Positions 28,318 to 38,750 of a DNA stretch of 60,878 nucleotides are shown piece by piece (position 1 is the first letter of the stretch; each line of letters begins with the position of its first letter). The notes under the pieces were generated by a model. It saw only the letters and a list, made by a program, of their open reading frames with translations, did no database searches and was not told the origin of the DNA. The position numbers and the translations under genes were made by a program. This DNA is from Candidatus Aerophobetes bacterium Ae_b3a (GTDB lineage Bacteria > Aerophobota > Aerophobia > Aerophobales > AE-B3A): the NCBI GenBank assembly GCA_005223095.1, contig NJBQ01000004.1, positions 1 through 60,878 on the forward strand. The letters are read 5' to 3'.

Positions 28318-30651
28318 ATGCTGGAAGAAAAGAAAGCCTCCAGATGGGGCAGGTGGTTAGTTCTGGTAGTTTTGCTATTAGTGCTTATATATGTCATCGC
28401 TGATGGGTGGGTAATGAATAAGCTCGAGCCATATACAGTGGTAGGCGTTTATGAGCCGGGCGGGATCAGAGCTCTGGTTAATAAGAGTGATAAAAGTATC
28501 CGAAGGTGGAAGTGGCCAAGGATTCCGGGAACTTCTATAGGCGTAAAAGAGGAGTCAATTAAGGACGAGGTAAAGACTGTTACTTCCAGGTTTGCTCTGT
28601 ACACCAGTGAGGAAGTTACAGGAAAGGAAGAGGATAAAGAATACGCTCAGGCCTATGTAGTTGATATGGAAATTGAAGTAAAAGACTGGCAGAAATTCTT
28701 GACAGAGATTGATTTGGAAAAGATAAATGAAGAGAGAAAAAAAGCTGGCCCTTTTGTTACCTTAGTGAAGGATAGATTCGAAGTGATAGCTGGTTTCATA
28801 GAAGATGTTATTAAAAAAGGGGAGGCAACAGATAGATTGGGAAAGCCGCTGCGGTCAGAGGAAGGCTATCCAGCTATGAACTTAGTTGCCCGAATCAATT
28901 ATGCATACTCCCAGCTAGCAAATCGAAGAAACTTTCTTATTGCTCTTTTGGATAGATATCAGCTTGAAACTGGCCAGGAAATAACAGAATATCTGGAAGA
29001 GGAGATTCCCTGGCATTGGTTTGCTGGCCCAGATACTTATGAGTTTTTGGTTCAGCAATACAAGGAAATTCAGGAGTCAATTTTTTCTCCTTATCTTGAG
29101 AATATCGCCCCTGAGGTAGCTCAGCAACGACTTATTTTTGGCGAAGATAGACTCGAACTCTATCAAAAGGCTTATCAGGCTTATGGGTATGAGAAATTCT
29201 TGATGGAACGAGAAAGAAACATTGAAGAGTTTGAGAAGCGGCGGAGTGATTATGCTGGTGAGGAGGAGGCCGAGAAGGTAGTCCGTAGTTTTAAAAAATT
29301 CTTAAAGTGGCAAGAAAATGAACTCAGATTTGTCACTGATATCGAGCAGCTTCGTACTCTTTATAATTCATTTCTGGAGAAGCTTGAATCTGATCTTACT
29401 TTTATTTTGCGAGAATCGGAACTGGAGTTTGTTAAGGAAGAAATTGAGGAAGCGAAAGAGAAATTTGCCGGTGCTCCTTTAGAGGAGGCAGAAAGAGAAA
29501 AAGCTAAAGAGATTGAAGAAGGTGTGAAACACCTGATAATTAAAGAACGAGAAAAAGAATTTTACCAGATTTCTGATGAAGAACTTTCCCAGCTCCTCAG
29601 TGTCTACCTGGTAGAGAATAACCTGCAGGAGATTTCTGCTTCAGTATTAGATTATGTTTTACTGTTATTGAGGGAGGACTATTTTGCTGTTCTATCCGAT
29701 GAAGTAGAAAAAGCAGGCAAATTCCTGGATATGGAGATTATCAAAGAGTATTACCTGGAGCTTAAATCGAAACTAGAGACCGATAGGATAGACCCGGCCC
29801 AACTCTCACGTACTGTAATAGAGTATATAAGTGGTCAGCGATATCTTTACTCAACCTTTGTGGGATTGATTTCTCTTCTCTGGCAGGAAGAAAAAATAGA
29901 GTGGGATAGAGTTCAGTGGGAGAGAGTGAAGGAAGAAGAGCTTATTCCTTTCTTTGAGTACTATTCCCAGGCAAATACTGAACTTGCTCTAAACTTTAGA
30001 GGCATCACCTCTGAAGAAAATAGAGCCCTTTGGCAGGCCGCTATAGAGGAAGCATTAGGGGGAGAGGATATTGCCAGCCTGAGGTCCTTTACTAGCCATA
30101 AGGTTGAAGAGGGGGACACCCTGGCTGAATTGGCTAAAGAGTATGATGTTGATTGGCGATTGGTCCTTAACCGTCGTAATCGAGATTTTGCCCGGAGAAG
30201 CCTGACATCTGAGGACGATAAAGTGCGTTTTGATAAGCTTTTGGCTCAGGCTTTTGAAACGGGAGATTACAGAGCAGTTTATGAATTGGTTAAAGACACT
30301 CCTCTTAAGGCGGATGAAAGTATTATTATCAATAAAGTTGAGGAATTTACCCCTCAGTGGTTTGAAGAAGAGGAAGGATATCGGAAGAAAAGAGAAGCGA
30401 CAGTGAAGAAATACATTTATCGCTGGATAGAAGAATTTGCTCCCCGGGTAATAGAGGAATACCTTTTAGTCTCTCCCTGGCTAGATTACGTTGAGAGAAC
30501 ATACGGGGTGAAAATCAGGCAGATAAATCTCTACATTGAAAGAGATTCAATGTTTAACAAAGATGGCCAACCCAAAGATGAATACTATGATTTATATTAT
30601 TCCAAGTATGTTTCAGCAGTGAAATCCGAAAAGGAGATTAAAGAAGAGTGA
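28318..30651 (+). CDS. Large single-pass membrane protein with SPFH-like N-terminal region and LysM-like motif
   Basis: TM near residues 10-30, YTVVGVYEPGGIRALV..., Glu-rich helical body, HKVEEGDTLAELAKEYDVDWRLVLNRRN. Confidence 0.6.
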   Translation: MLEEKKASRWGRWLVLVVLLLVLIYVIADGWVMNKLEPYTVVGVYEPGGIRALVNKSDKSIRRWKWPRIPGTSIGVKEESIKDEVKTVTSRFALYTSEEVTGKEEDKEYAQAYVVDMEIEVKDWQKFLTEIDLEKINEERKKAGPFVTLVKDRFEVIAGFIEDVIKKGEATDRLGKPLRSEEGYPAMNLVARINYAYSQLANRRNFLIALLDRYQLETGQEITEYLEEEIPWHWFAGPDTYEFLVQQYKEIQESIFSPYLENIAPEVAQQRLIFGEDRLELYQKAYQAYGYEKFLMERERNIEEFEKRRSDYAGEEEAEKVVRSFKKFLKWQENELRFVTDIEQLRTLYNSFLEKLESDLTFILRESELEFVKEEIEEAKEKFAGAPLEEAEREKAKEIEEGVKHLIIKEREKEFYQISDEELSQLLSVYLVENNLQEISASVLDYVLLLLREDYFAVLSDEVEKAGKFLDMEIIKEYYLELKSKLETDRIDPAQLSRTVIEYISGQRYLYSTFVGLISLLWQEEKIEWDRVQWERVKEEELIPFFEYYSQANTELALNFRGITSEENRALWQAAIEEALGGEDIASLRSFTSHKVEEGDTLAELAKEYDVDWRLVLNRRNRDFARRSLTSEDDKVRFDKLLAQAFETGDYRAVYELVKDTPLKADESIIINKVEEFTPQWFEEEEGYRKKREATVKKYIYRWIEEFAPRVIEEYLLVSPWLDYVERTYGVKIRQINLYIERDSMFNKDGQPKDEYYDLYYSKYVSAVKSEKEIKEE

Positions 30652-31940
30652 AGCAGATTAAATCCTTTAAGGAGCGAAAGAGAGAGAGAATTGACCTTGA
30701 GGCCGATAGGACCATTGATGGATATCTTACCCGGAAAAACAGATTTAGCTCCTGGCGTCCTCCGGTTAAATCAGAACTAATAGACATTGATACTATCACT
30801 GAGGCAAAGATTATCCAGACAAAATTCGCTTCTTTTGAGAAGTTTACTGAGATAGAGTTAAAAGAGATAGAAAACATAAATAAACTTTGCCGCAAGGAAG
30901 GAAATAGTGAAATTAAAGTTCATCAAGTAGAAAATATTGATGGTGGCAAAGGATTCAATATAGGCAGGCAGGTTCTTCCCAAATACACTTTTCAACTGGG
31001 AAACAGCGAGAATCCTCAGTTTAAAATCCTGGTTTTAGCCAGTACGCATGGAGGAGAATCACGGCTGGCCAGAGCTGTCCTGCAGGGAATTCTCCAGTTG
31101 GCCCGTCCGGGTGAGGAACGTTACAGACTTCTAGAGAGAGGGACTATTCTTTTTGATCCAGTGGTTGATCCGGCCGGATTCGATAACCAGACCCGGGGAG
31201 CAGTAACTCGGGATGGAATGGCAGTTAATGCTCCGCTTTTAGGGGGAGGATGGGCTCAGCCAGGCCTGCGTAGCCCCTGGGGTTTAGGTGATAGAAATAG
31301 TGCTCAGGGAAGGAACAGTCTTGAGGCGCAAGATGTGTTGACTCGTTCTAACCAGGCTCATTACAAAGAAATCCTGGGAGGGAGAGCGAGCTGGGTTTAT
31401 GATGCGCACGAAACCTGTGAATTTACCCGCTGGCCAGATTTAGCCTTTACTTACGGAGGGATTCTTCTTATGGCTCACATTTATCTTTCCCATATTAAAC
31501 TCGCCTCTCTTAATCAGTTAGAGAGCTGTATTAGTTGGTGGAGGAAGCTGAGGAGTTTTATTAATGACCATAACCCCTTAGAAGGGCCATTATACAGAGA
31601 ACAGCTGCTCTGGCATGATCCGCGTATGCAAAAAATTACCCGCATCAAGGATAGAATAAAGGAATTGGGTCAAAGGACTATGGAAGAAAAATTTGACCGA
31701 GCTTTCCTTTTTCTGCCTCACGTAGAGCGAGATATTAGAATTGAGGAGAGCGTCTATATCGGGGGTATGATGTTTAGAATTCCCCGGATTTTACTGGGGC
31801 CGGATGTACTCGGCTTAGAAGGAGTAACTACAGAGTCTTTTCAGCAAGACCTGGTAGTGCGAGCCAAGCAGACTTTAGCTAGCCTTGAGGCACAGTTGAG
31901 GGTAGTTGGGCTTGACTACAAAGGAGAAGAGGGTGATTAG
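30648..31940 (+). CDS. M14-like zinc carboxypeptidase family protein
   Basis: ASTHGGESRLARAVL (HxxE) and later DAHETCEF; GTG start overlapping upstream stop (GTGA). Confidence 0.6.
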   Translation: MKQIKSFKERKRERIDLEADRTIDGYLTRKNRFSSWRPPVKSELIDIDTITEAKIIQTKFASFEKFTEIELKEIENINKLCRKEGNSEIKVHQVENIDGGKGFNIGRQVLPKYTFQLGNSENPQFKILVLASTHGGESRLARAVLQGILQLARPGEERYRLLERGTILFDPVVDPAGFDNQTRGAVTRDGMAVNAPLLGGGWAQPGLRSPWGLGDRNSAQGRNSLEAQDVLTRSNQAHYKEILGGRASWVYDAHETCEFTRWPDLAFTYGGILLMAHIYLSHIKLASLNQLESCISWWRKLRSFINDHNPLEGPLYREQLLWHDPRMQKITRIKDRIKELGQRTMEEKFDRAFLFLPHVERDIRIEESVYIGGMMFRIPRILLGPDVLGLEGVTTESFQQDLVVRAKQTLASLEAQLRVVGLDYKGEEGD

Positions 31941-34506
31941 CCATATCATCGAGTATTTTAAAATTCCTCATCCTCTGGAGAAAGACAAGGGAAACATAGT
32001 TATTTCTGCTCCCATAAAACTAAGCGAAAAATATTTCAGGGCGTGGCTTGATGATAAAAAATCGAGTGGTCCAGCCGACCTTCCCTGGATTTCAAGGGTT
32101 CTTATCAGCCCAGAAGAAGCTCGTCCAGAAGATGAGGATTTGGTCAAAAGATTTGAACGGAACTTTGAAATTGAAGACAATCATTCCTGGGGTGTAACCA
32201 AGCTTAAAATATTCTTGAGGTTTACTGCCGCCTGTGTAGTGGGCTATTTTATTTACTGGACAATCTTTAATTTTCCCTGGTTTTGGATTCCAGCAGCGGT
32301 TTTTCTGGAAAAGATTCTGGGGGATACTTTAACTAAGCTTTTTCAGGGGGTGGTCATTGCTTTTATTCCAGGATTAAGTTTCATAAAGAATTTTGTAGGA
32401 GCTAAAAGATGGATTCGGGCTAATTTCCGGTCTCAATATACTAAAATTTTTCGGCAGTTCGGCAGAAGTTCTCACCAATATTTTAGCAAAGAAGTCAAAA
32501 AGTGCTTGAAAAATATTAGGGCAGCGGCTGAGGAAGAAAATGCATCCATAGAAATGGGAACTATAGAAAATCTTTTAGAGGAAATTTTACACAAGCCTCC
32601 CGTAAATTCTGATTTTATCCAGGATTGGTCCAGGCGTCTGGAAGAACTCTTGAGAGACCTCAGCCAAAGGGCTAAAGCCGAGATTTTTCTTGAGGGAGTG
32701 ATAATTAAGCTGGACCAGTTAAAAAGGGATTTACTTCTTCACTACCTAGAAGGTTTTCAGATGGTTCCCCTCAAAATAGCCACACCGAATTTATCTAAAA
32801 AGGAATTTCTTCCCTCTCTTAATTATAATTTTGATTTAAGATTGAGTCTCTTAGGGGAGGGTTTTAAGCAGAAAGCAAAAAATTTGAAAGATTTTTTGGC
32901 AGAGACTTCCTCAATACGGGAAAGGATTTATTCTAACTTCGATTCTTTAAAGAGAGCGAAAGGGAAAAGGGAGAGAGTGAAGCTTCTGGAGAGTATTGAA
33001 GAGGGCTTTGAGAATTTGAGGAATATTGTGGGAAACTTTCATTTAGGAGACAATCCCGGGGTGCCTCATGAGAGAGGGGAAAACTTAAGTGATTTTTACG
33101 ATGGTCTTTATTACCTCTTTGGTAGGACGAAGCTTGATATTTCAAAGGGGGAAAAGGCAATCAAGGCAGTCCTATTTAGACGTCTTAGGCTAAGAAGCGA
33201 GCGTCAGCAGAGAGGGCGAATAGAAGAGCTCAGGCTCCGAGTGGAGCGTCTTCTTTGTCAGGGAATAAGTACTAAAAAAGCCTACCAGAGAATTTCTCAT
33301 TTTTTCAGCTTCTTTGGAGTAAATCTGAAGCGAAGTCTTGCTTTTTCCGGGTTGGTTTTGTTTGGTTTTGCTTGTTTTTTGAATTTCAAGGTAGTAGGGC
33401 CGGATGAGGTTCTTACCACTACCTATTTGAGATGGGGAGTAAAAGAGACGGCTACCCAGAAGGCTCCCCTTTTCTCACGTGGAGTGAGGGCTTATAAATT
33501 TGGTGAGGGTTTACCCATTTTTCCCAAAAAAGAGCTCTTTTGGCAACTACCCCCTCCTTTGGTCTATGCTCATAAGATAGACTTTACTCAGCTGCAAGAA
33601 TTTACTGCTCATATGGTATTTGGCGCTCCTATTGATAGTCTCTATAAGAAGGGGTTGCAGCTTCTTGCCGGAGCCTACGGAGGATATTACCAGGTGGTTG
33701 AGATTGGCTTCAAGTTCATAGCTAATGATAGAGAGGTCTGGATTAAATATGACTACGACGGAAAGGGGACAAAAAGACTGGCTAGAGACGTTGCCTCGGT
33801 AGTTGACGAATGGAGAGGAGAGCTTTTCGACTTCTACGAAAGTCCCTTAATAGATTTGCAGGATGAAGAGGAAATGGAGGAGGTCTTCTCTGGTTCCTAT
33901 TTTAAAAAGCTCTGGGAGGAAGGAAGGATGGAGGAGATAATAAAGTCTCAGATTTTTAGAAGTCCTTTAATGACTTATCAGTATGGGACATATTCGGAGA
34001 TGATAGGCCCGGGCATAGATTTGATTTTGAGGAGTCTAGCCAGGGAAAAGCTCGAGCTAGAAGATAGTAACCTTTCCCGATTAGAAAAGGAAGAGAAACT
34101 AGCCGAAATTGAAGATTTTGAGAGTCGGGTAGAGAAGATAAAAGAAGATACCTTAGAAATAGCCAGGGAGGAATACGACGTTCTGAGAAAGCAGCCGGAA
34201 AAGTTTAAGAAGTACTTGTCTGATCCGGAAAGTATCTCCGAGTTAAAGGGTTTTGAGACCGTCTGGCCGGCTATTCAGCGCATAATGCTGCAGCACTATA
34301 TAACCGACAAATTAATAAGAACTGTTAAGGGCGAACTAGGGGAAGAAGAAAAAGAGGAGCTTCTTCAGGTGTTAAGGGAAAGAATAGAAGAAAATCCTTA
34401 TTTTTCTTCTCTCATTGAGATAAGAGAGATGAAGGCTGGGGTAATCTTTATGGATTCTCATGGCTATCGTAGCTTTATTTCGAAAATAACTAAGGAAATT
34501 ATTTAA
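31933..34506 (+). CDS. Large multi-TM protein with possible SPFH-like segment
   Basis: aaaggagaagagGTG start overlapping upstream stop; TM clusters; FKVVGPDEVLTTTYLRWGVKE after TM. Confidence 0.6.
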   Translation: MISHIIEYFKIPHPLEKDKGNIVISAPIKLSEKYFRAWLDDKKSSGPADLPWISRVLISPEEARPEDEDLVKRFERNFEIEDNHSWGVTKLKIFLRFTAACVVGYFIYWTIFNFPWFWIPAAVFLEKILGDTLTKLFQGVVIAFIPGLSFIKNFVGAKRWIRANFRSQYTKIFRQFGRSSHQYFSKEVKKCLKNIRAAAEEENASIEMGTIENLLEEILHKPPVNSDFIQDWSRRLEELLRDLSQRAKAEIFLEGVIIKLDQLKRDLLLHYLEGFQMVPLKIATPNLSKKEFLPSLNYNFDLRLSLLGEGFKQKAKNLKDFLAETSSIRERIYSNFDSLKRAKGKRERVKLLESIEEGFENLRNIVGNFHLGDNPGVPHERGENLSDFYDGLYYLFGRTKLDISKGEKAIKAVLFRRLRLRSERQQRGRIEELRLRVERLLCQGISTKKAYQRISHFFSFFGVNLKRSLAFSGLVLFGFACFLNFKVVGPDEVLTTTYLRWGVKETATQKAPLFSRGVRAYKFGEGLPIFPKKELFWQLPPPLVYAHKIDFTQLQEFTAHMVFGAPIDSLYKKGLQLLAGAYGGYYQVVEIGFKFIANDREVWIKYDYDGKGTKRLARDVASVVDEWRGELFDFYESPLIDLQDEEEMEEVFSGSYFKKLWEEGRMEEIIKSQIFRSPLMTYQYGTYSEMIGPGIDLILRSLAREKLELEDSNLSRLEKEEKLAEIEDFESRVEKIKEDTLEIAREEYDVLRKQPEKFKKYLSDPESISELKGFETVWPAIQRIMLQHYITDKLIRTVKGELGEEEKEELLQVLRERIEENPYFSSLIEIREMKAGVIFMDSHGYRSFISKITKEII

Positions 34507-34690
34507 TAGCGTATAGCGTTTAGCGTATAGCGTGTAGTGAAAACAAAAAGCAATAAAGCTGAAAATCAAAACCAAAACGTAAAGCGAAGAATGCAAAACT
34601 AAAGCCAATAGTCTATTGTTCGGAGTTTATCGACAAGAGTAACAGCCTCCTCTCCCCTGAGGGGAGAGGATTAAGGTGAGGGGGTGAATA
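34503..34690. repeat. Composite intergenic repeat E3 (GCGTATAGCGTTTAGCGTATAGCG; CTCTCCCCTGAGGGGAGAGGATTAAGGTGAGGGG)
   Basis: Same words as E1, E5 and E8. Confidence 0.75.
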
Positions 34691-34693
34691 AGG

Positions 34694-36394
34694 ATGGCGC
34701 GTTGGTCTGTAAAAAGTAAACACAAGAGAAGAGTTGTCCTGGTCCTGCCCGGATTTAATCAGGGCAGGGGAAAGAGAGGTGCCTGGTTTGCCTGGACCGA
34801 AAAAACAGAGAATTTCTTCCGCAGATTTTCGCACGGCTGGTACACCCTAAAATACGATATTTTCTCTCCAGAAAATGAGTTTCCTCTTTCTGAGGGAGAA
34901 TTACAGCATCTGACTGAAGAGATTAGTTCGAGCGAGCAGGCCTATACTTCTCTTCTTCATTTCCAGGAAGTTATGGGTGGGATGGGTAGAAGCTTAAGAA
35001 AGAGAGGTATTCGGGGTCTCTTCCTCTATTTGATGATGGTCTTATCGGTTAAGCAGTTTTGGATTATTATTCTCCTTTGGCCGCAGACTTTTCTGACTAA
35101 TTTCATAAATTATTTTCGCTGGAGGACAGTAAGACGAACGAGCAGTATTGTTTCTTCCTTCTGGCAAAGAGGAGATGACCCAGAACTAGTAGAAGTCTTA
35201 ACTGAAGCAAAAGAGCTCTATGCTAGGCTGGATAATGACTCTTCCCGGGCTGAGCCTCTGCGTAAGTATCAGTATTTGCGAGACTATTTTAAGGAGAGAC
35301 GGCGGGAAGAGGAAAAAAAAGAGAAAGCAAGCTCTTATGAGCTAGTGGAGCAAGCTTACCGGGATATTATCTCTCAGCTTACCGGTGATAGCTTTCTCTT
35401 AAAAATAGTTCCCAAGACAACGCGGGAAAGGATAGTTAACTTTTTTCATGTCACCGAGCAGTTTCCTTACCCTGATAATATCTTTGCTGTAAGAAATCTT
35501 TTTCGGGATTTATCTTTGCCCACCCCCATTCCTCAGAGCGAAGTAATAGGGAGAGATACAAAAGTGGAAGGTAACAATTTAGAGATGTTTCTCCTTCGCA
35601 CTAAAGCGGGAGAAGGTATAGTGATTCCTTGTCCGTCAGAGAATGTTCTTTCTCTCATCTTTCGGGCGGAGACTTTTGAGAATATCCAGAGGAAGAATCT
35701 TCCTCTGGAGGCAGTGCTCTATGTAGGCCGAGAAGAAGAAAAGAAAGCTTTACTCGATTTTGATCCCCTCAAGACAGAAGAATTGAACACACGAGGGATG
35801 GAAAAAACAGGGATACGCATCCACAATGCTCTTTTAGATACTTTCCGACAGGAAGAATCTCTTACAAGTTACTATTTTAGAGAGTTACCAGCTGTTTACA
35901 GTAAACAAAGATGGAGGCATCCTCTTTATCTGTGGGGTAATCTGGTACATCTGGGCTTTCCCTGGCTTTTCATATCACATGGTATTCCTGCCTTTGCAGT
36001 GGTAGCCTGCACCTGGATTTTCTGGGATTATTTGTGGAATTCGCAAGACCAGGTCAGATGGCGAGATTATTTCGACAATCTCCTGGAAGGAATAGATAAG
36101 GCTTACCATAATATGAACTTAAAAATAATGGTTCATTCGGGCTTGGGAGAGGTTAATGCTGCCATCAAGGTAACTGGCCCGGCCAGCTATCGAGATGTTT
36201 TGGAAAAAATCGAAGAATATCATTTCCCTAGAAAATTCAGGGATATGGTCCTACTTAACGCTATCACTCAAGAGACCACTCAGCTTAAGGATTTTCAGAA
36301 AGAGGCTAATGATTTTACCACTCTGCCTATCCCCGCTTTTTGTTATGAGGAAAACAAAAATAACATTGAGTCTTTAGGAGAATTCTCAGGTTAG
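34694..36394 (+). CDS. Uncharacterised membrane protein, N-terminus reminiscent of alpha/beta-hydrolase strand
   Basis: RRVVLVLPGFNQGRGKRGAWFAWTEKTENFF; several TM segments; follows 31933..34506. Confidence 0.55.
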   Translation: MARWSVKSKHKRRVVLVLPGFNQGRGKRGAWFAWTEKTENFFRRFSHGWYTLKYDIFSPENEFPLSEGELQHLTEEISSSEQAYTSLLHFQEVMGGMGRSLRKRGIRGLFLYLMMVLSVKQFWIIILLWPQTFLTNFINYFRWRTVRRTSSIVSSFWQRGDDPELVEVLTEAKELYARLDNDSSRAEPLRKYQYLRDYFKERRREEEKKEKASSYELVEQAYRDIISQLTGDSFLLKIVPKTTRERIVNFFHVTEQFPYPDNIFAVRNLFRDLSLPTPIPQSEVIGRDTKVEGNNLEMFLLRTKAGEGIVIPCPSENVLSLIFRAETFENIQRKNLPLEAVLYVGREEEKKALLDFDPLKTEELNTRGMEKTGIRIHNALLDTFRQEESLTSYYFRELPAVYSKQRWRHPLYLWGNLVHLGFPWLFISHGIPAFAVVACTWIFWDYLWNSQDQVRWRDYFDNLLEGIDKAYHNMNLKIMVHSGLGEVNAAIKVTGPASYRDVLEKIEEYHFPRKFRDMVLLNAITQETTQLKDFQKEANDFTTLPIPAFCYEENKNNIESLGEFSG

Positions 36395-37825
36395 GCTTTG
36401 GCTTAAAGTTGGGCGTTTGGTATCTTTGGTCTTTTCTAATTGAAGAAAAGCTTTGTGGTTATTAATGCAACCTGGATCGGGTGCTTTTAAATCACCAAAG
36501 TAAGCGTAAGCTCTGGCCCGACAACCTCCACAGGCTGCTCTATGCTCACATATTCCGCAGTGCTCCTTCAGGTCTTCACGACTGCGAAGTTCTTCCAGGA
36601 CACTGGAATTATTCCAGATTTCTTTAAAAGTTTGCTTTTTTAGGTCACCTACCTCTATGGGCATATACACGCAAGGAGTGACTATTCCGTCCGGTTGAAT
36701 GGCGCAGTAGGCTCTTCCTACTCCGCACCCTCCTATAAACTCAGCTAGAAGGCGGGTCTTATCCCCTTTGCTCATACTATAGTGACTGCTAGCAGTGAAC
36801 TCTCCCTGGCTCTTATTCATGCAGACCCGTGCATACTGAGGGCAGCTAGTGAGAGTAGCTGTTCCTTTCTTAAGATAATATTCATAGAGGGTGTTTAACA
36901 TTTTTTCTCGCATAGAGGGAGTTAAGTCTAAACCAATTAAGTTCTTTCCTTCTCCCACCGGGATGAAATTGAAGGCAAAAAATTTGTCCGTTCTCAAACT
37001 AATGCTGAATTCTATCAAATCTTCTAGTTCATTAAAATTCATCTTGGTAATAGTAGAGGCTAAGCCTACTTGATAGGCTTTCTGGGCCACGGCCTTTTTG
37101 ATTCCTCTTACTGCTTTTTTCCAGGCTCCCGGGATTCCTCTAAACCCATCATGTTTTTCCGGATGAACACTATCTAAACTTATCTCTACATAATCTACTC
37201 CCACCGTCGCCATTCTTCTTGCCACTTCCTCAGTAATTAAAGTTCCGTTGGTAGCTATAGACACATACATATTTTCTTTTTTTACTTTTTCGATCGCCGG
37301 CCAGAGGTCCTTATCCATCAGAGGCTCTCCTCCCGAAAAAGCAATGATGAAAACCTCCTCTTTTGCTAATTGGTTAATAATATCTATTCTTTTAGATAAA
37401 GGGAGTTCTTGGGGTAGTTTCTTACCGGCGTTTTGATAGCAATGCTTACATTTTAAATTACAGATATTAGTAAAGTCCCAGACTACTACAGGAGGAGCAA
37501 CAAACTTTTGCGGATAGGTTAAGCCATAATGAGCCACCGACCTCATAGTAAGGGATACTGCTTTTTGTATTGCAGGACTGTTGAGTTCCTTTTTTACCTC
37601 TTCTTTAGTCTGCTTGAAGAGAATTCTGCCTGATTCGAAAAAAAGATAAAAGGGAAATATCTCTAATTTTTCAAGGAGTGACAGATGGTCATCTTCATTA
37701 GTGTAAAGAGAGAAGATGCCTTCAAGAGCACTCCTACCATTTTTATTCTTTCGAGCAAATAGGCTGAAGGCACAACGATTTATCTCATTCTTCAAAAAGA
37801 ATCTTATCAGATAAGTTATATCCAT
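36386..37825 (-). CDS. Radical SAM/SPASM domain protein
   Basis: CNLKCKHCYQNAG, FSGGEPL, C-terminal CGICEHRAACGGCRARAYAYFGD. Confidence 0.85.
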   Translation of the reverse strand: MDITYLIRFFLKNEINRCAFSLFARKNKNGRSALEGIFSLYTNEDDHLSLLEKLEIFPFYLFFESGRILFKQTKEEVKKELNSPAIQKAVSLTMRSVAHYGLTYPQKFVAPPVVVWDFTNICNLKCKHCYQNAGKKLPQELPLSKRIDIINQLAKEEVFIIAFSGGEPLMDKDLWPAIEKVKKENMYVSIATNGTLITEEVARRMATVGVDYVEISLDSVHPEKHDGFRGIPGAWKKAVRGIKKAVAQKAYQVGLASTITKMNFNELEDLIEFSISLRTDKFFAFNFIPVGEGKNLIGLDLTPSMREKMLNTLYEYYLKKGTATLTSCPQYARVCMNKSQGEFTASSHYSMSKGDKTRLLAEFIGGCGVGRAYCAIQPDGIVTPCVYMPIEVGDLKKQTFKEIWNNSSVLEELRSREDLKEHCGICEHRAACGGCRARAYAYFGDLKAPDPGCINNHKAFLQLEKTKDTKRPTLSQSLT

Positions 37826-37892
37826 TCCATCCCTCCTGATTTGTGACTATTCAGTTCTATCATCTTCCACCGAGAGCACTAGAAATCAAAGT

Positions 37893-37980
37893 AGTGATTG
37901 GTGAATCGCAAAGGGACTAAACGGTTATAGGGTTTGATTGACAATTCACGATTCACGAAATACAATTCACCAATTATAGG
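37893..37980. repeat. Composite intergenic repeat E4
   Basis: ggtgaatcgcaaa...tatagggtttgattgacaattcacgattcac matches 45420-45476. Confidence 0.75.
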
Positions 37981-38047
37981 AATTTCCTAGGGTTTTCCCT
38001 TTTGACTTGTCTTTGCGTACTCTGTGGTTTTTGCCGTGAGTAGTCAC

Positions 38048-38386
38048 CTACTTTTTTTGAAGTTTCAGAATTCCATATAGCTCGGAAAAATCACCCATTA
38101 ATTCTGCTAGCCTTTTCTTATTTAGTTTGTATCTTACCCATTGAGCTTTTTTGAACTGTTCGACCAAACCAAAATTGAGCAAGAGTCCTAGATGATAGGA
38201 GATTGTGGGTTGCGAGAGGCTCAGGTTTTTGCTAAGAAAATTTACGCACTTTTCCTCATTGGCGATTATCTTTAATATCTGCAATCTCACTTTACTTCCC
38301 AGTATGCCAAAAGTTTTAGCAACATCTATCTTTTCCTTTTCCATTGTAGTCTTTTTACCCACTTCTTTTTTTTCTTGATTTTTCAT
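38048..38386 (-). CDS. ArsR-family transcriptional regulator
   Basis: GSKVRLQILKIIANEEKCVNFLSKNLSLSQPTISYHLGLLLNFGLVE. Confidence 0.85.
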   Translation of the reverse strand: MKNQEKKEVGKKTTMEKEKIDVAKTFGILGSKVRLQILKIIANEEKCVNFLSKNLSLSQPTISYHLGLLLNFGLVEQFKKAQWVRYKLNKKRLAELMGDFSELYGILKLQKK

Positions 38387-38750
38387 ATTAAAGTCTTCCC
38401 CCTTCTTTTTATCAATTTAGATTGATATTCTACAAAATCAGCTTAGTTATCAAAAGTTTTCTATATAGAACATTTTCTATATTATAATACAAATTTTTAT
38501 TATGTGCAACTTTTTCTTTTTGGGCTAGTTGAAATTTTTGCAACTTTTGCTATAATTGTCTATTCATAATTACCATATAGTAATTTGCCAAAAGGTCAAA
38601 GAAGGACATTGTAGAGCTTGACGACCTTCCAGCATTTAATTATAGTAAGATTGAAAACCATTATCAATTAGAGATAGAAGAAGAAGTAAAGGAAAACAGA
38701 TTGCAGAGAGATGATTCTTCGACTAATCAGGATAATATGAAGGAGAGAAT

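Noticed and set aside
38400-38485. AT-rich dyads (tctatatagaacattttctatatt) upstream of the ArsR gene as its operator
   Set aside because: Plausible but the sequence is very AT-rich and I could not establish a specific operator by eye.
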